Below are positions 58,351 to 64,000 of a stretch of 64,000 bases of DNA, piece after piece. The first letter of the stretch is position 1. Each line of letters starts with the position of its first letter. Under the pieces are notes generated by a model. It had not been told where the DNA came from and ran no database searches. It was given only the letters and a program-made list of their open reading frames with translations. The position numbers and the translations under genes were made by a program. The DNA comes from Nitratireductor arenosus (GTDB lineage: Bacteria > Pseudomonadota > Alphaproteobacteria > Rhizobiales > Rhizobiaceae): contig NZ_WPHG01000001.1 in the NCBI RefSeq assembly GCF_009742725.1, positions 904,001-968,000 on the forward strand, written 5' to 3'.

Positions 58351-60897
58351 ATGAGAACAGGCAATTCGGCGGCATTGGCCCTGGGCGGAATCGGACAAGG
58401 GATCCAGAGTTTCGTGCAACGGCTGCTGACGCGCGTGCTCGGGCTGGCGCTGCTGGCGTTCGGTGCATTTGCCATCGCCGCGCTCGCCACCTGGAACGTC
58501 GCCGACCCCAGCTTCAGCCATGCCACCGGCAACACCGTCACCAACGCGATGGGCTATCCGGGCGCGGTCGTGGCCGATCTGGCCATGCAGTTCCTGGGCC
58601 TCGCCGCCGTGGCCGCGCTGGTGCCCGTTTTCGCCTGGAGCCTCTTTCTGCTCGCCGGCCGACCGCCAGACCGCCTGCCGCGCCGCGGCGCGGCCTGGGC
58701 CGGAGCTACCCTTCTCGGCGCGGCCGTTGCCGGCTGCATCACCGCGCCGCCGACATGGCCGCTGCCGTCCGGTCTCGGCGGAGTGTTCGGCGACATGGTG
58801 CTCAAACTGCCCGCCTTGTTGTCGGGCGGCTATCCGCAAGGCCTGCTGGCGGTGGCCCTGATGCTGCTGTTTGGCCTACCCGCCCTGTGGCTGATGATGT
58901 TCGCCGTCGGGCTGATCGGACGCAGGACGCTGCCTGTCGACGACTTCGCGGCATCCGACGACGAGGACGCCGAGGAGAACTTCACCGAAGCCGACGATGA
59001 TGATGACGGCGTTCCCGCGCTCGGTGCGCTGGTCCATTGGTGGCTATCGGCCCGCGCCTTCGTGCGCCGGCTGTCGGGTCCGCGAGACACCGGCATCGAC
59101 TATGACGACGCACCGGATGAGTTCGACGAGGTGTCGCAGATACGGCCCGCACGCGCCGACCGGCTGCGTGTCGAGCCTGAATTCGAAAGCCTCGACGGTC
59201 TGGCGCCCGAACCGCTCGAGGAACCGGATTTCGACGATATGGGCGATTTCGAGCCCGCGCCCCGGCAAAGCGCGCCCCAGCCGGCGCGTGCGGCCGCGCG
59301 CGTCGAAAACCCGCCCCCCAAACCCAAACCCGGCGCCCGGGTCCAGCGCGAGGCTCAAACCTCGTTCATCGATGCCAGCGAATTCGAAATGCCGACGCTG
59401 CATTTCCTGGCCGAGCCGAAGAATGTGGCGCGCGACCCCAGCCTGTCGACGGACGCGCTGGAACAGAATGCGCGCCTGCTCGAGGGCGTGCTGGAGGATT
59501 TCGGCGTCAAGGGCGAGATCATCCACGTCCGCCCCGGCCCGGTCGTCACCCTTTACGAACTCGAGCCCGCGCCCGGCATCAAATCGTCGCGGGTCATTGG
59601 CCTGGCCGACGACATCGCCCGTTCGATGAGCGCCATCGCCTGCCGCGTCGCCGTGGTGCCCGGCCGCAACGCGATCGGCATCGAGCTGCCCAATGCGCGC
59701 CGCGAAACGGTCTTCCTGCGCGAAATCCTGGCCTCGCGCGACTACGAGCAAACCAAGGCCAAGCTCGGCCTGGCGCTCGGCAAGACCATCAATGGCGAGG
59801 TGGTGATCGCCGACCTCGCCAAGATGCCGCACGTGCTCGTCGCCGGCACGACCGGCTCGGGCAAGTCGGTCGCCATCAACACCATGATCCTGTCGATCCT
59901 CTATCGCATGCGGCCCGAACAGTGCCGGCTGATCATGATCGATCCGAAAATGCTGGAACTGTCCGTCTATGACGGCATCCCGCATCTTCTCACCCCCGTC
60001 GTCACCGACCCGAAAAAGGCCGTCGTCGCGCTGAAATGGACCGTGCGCGAGATGGAGGACCGCTACCGCAAGATGTCCAAGGTCGGCGTGCGCAACATCG
60101 ACGGCTTCAACCAGCGCGTCGCCCAGGCGACCAAGAAGGGCGAGGCGATCTCGCGCACCGTCCAGACCGGTTTCGACCGCGAAACCGGTGAGGCGATCTA
60201 CGAGACCGAGACGCTCGATCTGGCGCCGCTGCCTTACATCGTCGTCATCATCGACGAGATGGCCGACCTGATGATGGTCGCCGGCAAGGACATCGAGGGT
60301 GCCGTGCAGCGCCTGGCGCAGATGGCGCGCGCGGCCGGCATCCACGTCATCATGGCCACCCAGCGCCCCTCCGTCGATGTCATCACCGGTACGATCAAGG
60401 CCAATTTCCCGACCCGGATATCCTTCCAGGTCACCTCCAAGATCGACAGCCGCACCATTCTGGGCGAGCAGGGCGCCGAACAGCTTCTCGGCATGGGCGA
60501 CATGCTCTACATGGCCGGCGGCGGGCGCATCCAGCGCGTCCACGGCCCGTTCGTCTCCGACGACGAGGTGGAAAAGGTCGTGGCCCATCTCAAGGTCCAG
60601 GGTGTCCCGGAATATCTCGATGCGATCACCGAGGACGACGAGGACGACGACGCCTCCGGCCCTTCGAGCTCCGGCGGCGGCAATATCGACAATTCCGACG
60701 ATCCCTACGACCAGGCCGTCGCGGTGGTCTTGCGCGACGGCAAGGCCTCCACCAGCTATATCCAGAGGCGCCTGGGCATCGGCTACAACCGCGCCGCCTC
60801 GATCATTGAGCGCATGGAGCAGGAAGGCATCGTCGGCCCGGCCAACCATGCCGGCAAGCGCGAAATCCTTGTGCCGACCGAGGACGAGACTTTTTGA
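58351..60897 (+). CDS. ftsK: DNA translocase FtsK
   Basis: Septum-anchored motor that clears the chromosome and activates Xer recombination. The 848-residue product has four N-terminal helices (about 35-195), an acidic/Pro-rich linker, the motor domain with Walker A G-T-T-G-S-G-K-S (499-506), I-D-P-K-M-L-E-L and Walker [10 protein letters not shown], and a C-terminal winged-helix gamma domain (about 783-848) that reads KOPS. An AGGAAGG site precedes ATG 58351. The xer gene is in the same window. Confidence 0.97.
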   Translation: MRTGNSAALALGGIGQGIQSFVQRLLTRVLGLALLAFGAFAIAALATWNVADPSFSHATGNTVTNAMGYPGAVVADLAMQFLGLAAVAALVPVFAWSLFLLAGRPPDRLPRRGAAWAGATLLGAAVAGCITAPPTWPLPSGLGGVFGDMVLKLPALLSGGYPQGLLAVALMLLFGLPALWLMMFAVGLIGRRTLPVDDFAASDDEDAEENFTEADDDDDGVPALGALVHWWLSARAFVRRLSGPRDTGIDYDDAPDEFDEVSQIRPARADRLRVEPEFESLDGLAPEPLEEPDFDDMGDFEPAPRQSAPQPARAAARVENPPPKPKPGARVQREAQTSFIDASEFEMPTLHFLAEPKNVARDPSLSTDALEQNARLLEGVLEDFGVKGEIIHVRPGPVVTLYELEPAPGIKSSRVIGLADDIARSMSAIACRVAVVPGRNAIGIELPNARRETVFLREILASRDYEQTKAKLGLALGKTINGEVVIADLAKMPHVLVAGTTGSGKSVAINTMILSILYRMRPEQCRLIMIDPKMLELSVYDGIPHLLTPVVTDPKKAVVALKWTVREMEDRYRKMSKVGVRNIDGFNQRVAQATKKGEAISRTVQTGFDRETGEAIYETETLDLAPLPYIVVIIDEMADLMMVAGKDIEGAVQRLAQMARAAGIHVIMATQRPSVDVITGTIKANFPTRISFQVTSKIDSRTILGEQGAEQLLGMGDMLYMAGGGRIQRVHGPFVSDDEVEKVVAHLKVQGVPEYLDAITEDDEDDDASGPSSSGGGNIDNSDDPYDQAVAVVLRDGKASTSYIQRRLGIGYNRAASIIERMEQEGIVGPANHAGKREILVPTEDETF

Positions 60898-60976
60898 TCG
60901 TCCCGGGCGCGCGCGAGCCAAATTAATGCCGCACTCCGTGCTTAGACCCGTCACAACGCTTAGGAGAGCCGCCATC

Positions 60977-61648
60977 ATGATTTCTTCGCCATACACGGCA
61001 GGGAGATTTTCGCGCCGCGCCGCGCTTGCCGGTTTCGCGGCGCTCGGCGCGACGTGCCTCATGCCGCTCGTGCCCGCCCAAGCGGCGGCGGCGGCCAGCC
61101 CCGAGGCGCAGAAAATCGCCAACCATTTTACCCAGATCCGCACCATGATGGGCGAGTTCGTGCAGTTCGGCCCGCGCGGCGAGCAGACCGGCGGAAAATT
61201 CTACATCGAACGGCCCGGCAAGATTCGCTTCAACTATGAAGCCCCGGCCGGCGTGCAGGTGATCGCCGACGGCAAATCGGTCGTCATCAACAACAAAAAA
61301 CTGAAGACGTGGGACCTCTACCCGCTGTCGAAGACGCCGCTGAAACTGCTGCTCGACGACAGCATCGATCTGTCGACCGAAAAGGTCAGTCAGGTCAGTC
61401 AGGAAAAGGACCTGACCACGATCAAGCTGCAGGACCGCTCGGTTTTCGGCGACGCCACCATCACCATGATGTTCGACCCGGCATCCTATGAACTGCGGCA
61501 GTGGACCATCACCGATTCCCAGGGCAAGGACACGACCGTGATGATTTTCAACGTCAAGCAGGGCGTGACCTTCGACCCGAGCGTGTTCGCGATCGATTAT
61601 CAGTACATCTCCCGCCACGGCGCGCGCGGGCGCGGACCAACCAGGTAG
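60977..61648 (+). CDS. lolA: Outer-membrane lipoprotein carrier protein LolA
   Basis: Periplasmic chaperone that ferries lipoproteins from LolCDE to the outer membrane. The 223-residue product has a signal peptide with S-R-R-A-A-L-A-G-F (a possible Tat motif) ending A-Q-A-A, then the LolA fold with F-T-Q-I-R-T-M-M-G-E-F-V-Q-F, R-P-G-K-I-R-F-N-Y and L-L-L-D-D-S-I. ATG 60926 is a longer alternative. About 80 bp after ftsK, as in many alphaproteobacteria. Confidence 0.92.
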   Translation: MISSPYTAGRFSRRAALAGFAALGATCLMPLVPAQAAAAASPEAQKIANHFTQIRTMMGEFVQFGPRGEQTGGKFYIERPGKIRFNYEAPAGVQVIADGKSVVINNKKLKTWDLYPLSKTPLKLLLDDSIDLSTEKVSQVSQEKDLTTIKLQDRSVFGDATITMMFDPASYELRQWTITDSQGKDTTVMIFNVKQGVTFDPSVFAIDYQYISRHGARGRGPTR

Positions 61649-61849
61649 CTTCGGAGCGGATAGGCGCGCTGCCGGTCGCCTTCTCGACGCGCCGACGGAA
61701 AAATCCGCTTTTGCGAACGCAAAAAACGCAACCTTCCTCGCCAATCGCCTGTGGATGAACCGCATCCGCCGGTCCGCGCGGCAGGGCGCGCTTGTCACGA
61801 CGGCCTCCGGCTGGCAATTTCGCGCCTTCACCCCAGCCGGAATTCTTCC

Positions 61850-62656
61850 ATGCCCTTCACCGTCGCTACCTGGAACATCAACTCCGTGCGCCTGCGCTTG
61901 CCGCTGGTGGAGCAGTTTCTCAAGGATTACGCGCCCGACGTCCTGTGCCTGCAGGAAACGAAATGTCCAGACGATCTGTTTCCGGCCGCCGCCTTCGAGG
62001 CGCTCGGCTACGGTCACATGGCGATCAGCGGCCAGAAGGGCTATCACGGCGTGGCGACGCTATCCCGGCGGCCGCTCGACATCGTCGAAAAGCGAGATTT
62101 CTGCGGTATTGGCGACCGGCGCCATGTTTCGGCGCGGCTTTCGGCCGGCGGCCGGTCGGTGCTGCTGCATAATTTCTACGTTCCGGCCGGCGGCGACGAG
62201 CCCGATCCTGAGATCAATCCGAAATTCCGCCACAAGCTCGATTTCATCGAGGAAATGCGTTCGGTTCGCGCCGGCTTCGACGGCGAGTCGGCCGCGATCC
62301 TGGTCGGTGACCTGAACATCGCACCGCTCGAGACCGATGTCTGGTCGCACAAGCAGCTTCTCAAGGTCGTCAGCCATACGCCGATCGAGACCGAAGGGCT
62401 GGAATCGATGCGCGCCGAAGGCGGCTGGGTCGACCTGATGCGCGCCCATATCCCGCCGCAGGAGCGGCTTTATACGTGGTGGAGCTATCGCAACCGCGAC
62501 TGGGCCGCCTCCGATCGCGGCCGCAGGCTCGACCATGTCTGGACTTCGCCGAACCTGGTCGACGACATGCGGGAGGTCGAGGTCCTGCGCGCGGCGCGCG
62601 GCTGGGAGCGCCCGTCCGACCACGTGCCGGTCATCACCCGTTTCGGGTTCGATTAG
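61850..62656 (+). CDS. xthA: Exodeoxyribonuclease III
   Basis: AP endonuclease and 3'-5' exonuclease of base-excision repair. The 268-residue product has A-T-W-N-I-N-S-V-R, C-L-Q-E-T-K-C metal ligand, V-G-D-L-N-I-A-P, the Y-T-W-W-S-Y-R region and the C-terminal S-D-H-V-P-V. ATG 61850 was chosen over a longer upstream frame by homology. Typical ftsK-lolA-xth order. Confidence 0.95.
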   Translation: MPFTVATWNINSVRLRLPLVEQFLKDYAPDVLCLQETKCPDDLFPAAAFEALGYGHMAISGQKGYHGVATLSRRPLDIVEKRDFCGIGDRRHVSARLSAGGRSVLLHNFYVPAGGDEPDPEINPKFRHKLDFIEEMRSVRAGFDGESAAILVGDLNIAPLETDVWSHKQLLKVVSHTPIETEGLESMRAEGGWVDLMRAHIPPQERLYTWWSYRNRDWAASDRGRRLDHVWTSPNLVDDMREVEVLRAARGWERPSDHVPVITRFGFD

Positions 62657-62727
62657 AAAAAGTCTGCAGAACCGCGTTGATTGTGGGTGCAGCCCGAACC
62701 CGCGACTGGCGCCGTTCTACCGTATTG

Positions 62728-63180
62728 CTAAGAAAATTTCGGCGCCAGGCGCTCGATCCGTTCCAGCATGCCGGTAAGATCGGCCGATAGCCGCTGGTGC
62801 AGTTTGGCCGCTGCGTCGGGATACTCGACCAGGATACGCTGGAACAGGCCGCGATTGAGGCGCATCAGTTCGACCTCGGTCTCGGCCATCGCCCCGGTCA
62901 GCCGGTATCCGTTGGTAATCAGGGCCAACTCGCCCATCACCGAGCCCGCACCGATCCGGCCGACGACGATACGTTCGCCCTCGCGCTCGCGAAAAAGCGC
63001 GACCTTGCCCTCGACCACGACGAAGGCGCAGTCGGCCGCCGCCCCTTCGCGATAAATCTCCTTGCCGGCGGGCCGGCGCAAGCGCTCCGTCCCGAATGCG
63101 AGAAGACGAAGCTGGTCCTGCGTGAATTCGCGAAATATGCCCACGCCGGCGAGAATGCCGATATCGTCGTCAAGCGCCAT
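62728..63180 (-). CDS. Cyclic nucleotide-binding domain protein without DNA-binding domain
   Basis: A 150-residue single-domain protein of the CRP fold: E-I-Y-R-E-G-A-A-A-D-C-A-F-V-V-V-E-G-K-V, then G-R-I-G-A-G-S-V-M-G-E-L-A-L-I-T. The nucleotide pocket G-E-L-A-L is followed by T-N-G-Y-R instead of the usual R-A-A, so ligand binding is uncertain. No helix-turn-helix follows. It lies 46 bp downstream of cenR on the same strand. Confidence 0.85.
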   Translation of the reverse strand: MALDDDIGILAGVGIFREFTQDQLRLLAFGTERLRRPAGKEIYREGAAADCAFVVVEGKVALFREREGERIVVGRIGAGSVMGELALITNGYRLTGAMAETEVELMRLNRGLFQRILVEYPDAAAKLHQRLSADLTGMLERIERLAPKFS

Positions 63181-63226
63181 GAAGGTGTCCCGGCCTTCCA
63201 GCCCTGCCCAACCGGTGCCTTTCGAC

Positions 63227-63910
63227 TCAGGGGACGAGCTTGTAACCCCCGCTTTCTGTCACAAGAATTTCCGCATTGGAAGGATCACGCTCGATCTTCT
63301 GGCGCAGCCGGTAGACATGGGTCTCCAGCGTATGGGTGGTGACGCCGGAATTATAGCCCCACACTTCCTCCAAAAGCACGTCGCGCGTGATCACCTTCTG
63401 GCCGGCCCGGTAGAGATATTTGATGATCGAGGCTTCCTTCTCGGTCAACCGTACCTTGCCGCCGCGCTGGTCGATCAGCAGCTTCTGGCTCGGCTTGAAC
63501 GTGTAGGGCCCGACGACGAAGGTGGCGTCCTCGCTCTGCTCGTGCTGGCGCAATTGCGCGCGCAGTCGCGCCAGAAGCACGGCGAAGCGGAACGGCTTGG
63601 TCACATAGTCGTTGGCGCCCGCCTCCAGGCCCAAAATCGTGTCGGAATCGGTATCGTGCCCGGTCAGCATGATGATCGGCGCCTTGAAGCCGCCTTTGCG
63701 CAGCAATTTGACCGCCTCGCGCCCATCCATGTCGGGCAGTCCGACGTCCATGATCAACAGGTCGATCAGTCCACCGCGAGCGGTCTGGATGCCCTTGCCG
63801 GCCGACGGTTCCTGGATGACCCTGAACTCCTCGTAAAGCGAGAGTTGCTCAACCAGCGTGGCGCGTAGATCGTCATCGTCGTCGACAATCAATATGGTGC
63901 GTGAAGTCAT
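63227..63910 (-). CDS. cenR: OmpR-family response regulator, CenR type
   Basis: A 227-residue two-domain regulator. The receiver has D10-D11, phospho-acceptor Asp55 in L-I-M-D-V-G-L-P-D and Y-V-T-K-P-F; the C-terminal winged helix has G-V-T-T-H-T-L-E-T-H-V-Y-R-L-R-Q-K-I. The sequence fits the CenR group, which controls envelope functions in Caulobacter, Rhodobacter and rhizobia. The kinase is not adjacent. ATG 63910 was chosen; ATG 63922 is an alternative. The name is by similarity. Confidence 0.85.
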   Translation of the reverse strand: MTSRTILIVDDDDDLRATLVEQLSLYEEFRVIQEPSAGKGIQTARGGLIDLLIMDVGLPDMDGREAVKLLRKGGFKAPIIMLTGHDTDSDTILGLEAGANDYVTKPFRFAVLLARLRAQLRQHEQSEDATFVVGPYTFKPSQKLLIDQRGGKVRLTEKEASIIKYLYRAGQKVITRDVLLEEVWGYNSGVTTHTLETHVYRLRQKIERDPSNAEILVTESGGYKLVP

Positions 63911-64000
63911 GTTTCGTTCCATAAGCAATTGTGAAAGGGTCGATCGTTCCACATCTATGAGGCGCGCGCGAATCGTGAAAGACGCTCACCATGATTTGTA

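Noticed and set aside
59044-61146. 700-codon open frame antisense to ftsK
   Set aside because: High-GC third-position bias leaves long open frames opposite real genes. It has no family resemblance and ftsK is certain.

Overview
The window is a high-GC, densely packed chromosomal segment of an alphaproteobacterium, most likely order Hyphomicrobiales (Rhizobiales), close to the Mesorhizobium/Brucella side of the group. The grounds are an outer-membrane lipoprotein very like Brucella Omp19, the mdh-sucC-sucD-sucA-sucB-lpd order, sdhCDAB, a CenR-type response regulator, a System I cytochrome c cluster, and TTAA-N7-TTAA (CtrA-type) boxes. It is mostly core genome; no rRNA, tRNA, CRISPR array, phage or complete transposon was seen.

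Layout. 1-1832: end of an ACT-domain gene, then ccmC-ccmD-ccmG. 1933-5903: rplS, a TSUP exporter, trmD-rimM and a Xer recombinase. 5977-8062: a TraB/GumN protein and two small envelope proteins. 8143-19983 (minus strand): the TCA block mdh-sucC-(secreted unknown)-sucD-sucA-sucB, then LysE, VOC, a secreted protein, an SDR remnant and lpd. 20249-22618 (minus): zapE, omp19, VOC. 22816-29010: secreted unknown, DUF1328, dapF-mtaB-ftsY-ispZ and a flavin-type oxidase. 29027-34957: DUF2332, an ABC binding protein and permease without ATPase, an oxidoreductase remnant, a methyltransferase, MgtC, and a divergent MarR/secreted-protein pair. 35218-39331: SulP plus Usp, then leuC. 39611-44999: small secreted proteins, a diguanylate cyclase, a two-gene membrane pair with a ClpP-like member, GNAT, a lipoprotein. 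45208-48709: sdhCDAB. 48732-50979: a PD-(D/E)XK-like accessory gene, yceH, a ~311-bp MITE-like element and a hydrolase. 51159-55942: msrA, an amino acid dehydrogenase, OsmC, a UbiH-type monooxygenase, tesB. 56169-57891: glnK-amtB. 58351-63910: ftsK, lolA, xthA, a cNMP-binding protein and cenR.

The blocks cover central respiration (2-oxoglutarate dehydrogenase, succinyl-CoA synthetase, malate dehydrogenase, succinate dehydrogenase, cytochrome c maturation), translation and membrane targeting (rplS, trmD, rimM, mtaB, ftsY), cell division and chromosome resolution (xer, ftsK, zapE, ispZ) and nitrogen sensing (glnK-amtB). The unusual material lies between these blocks: two decayed genes, a MITE that supplies a stop codon, a mirrored MarR operator/promoter pair, a nuclease-like orphan behind sdhB, a 2-oxoglutarate dehydrogenase E2 with two lipoyl domains, and a predicted membrane ClpP-like pair.
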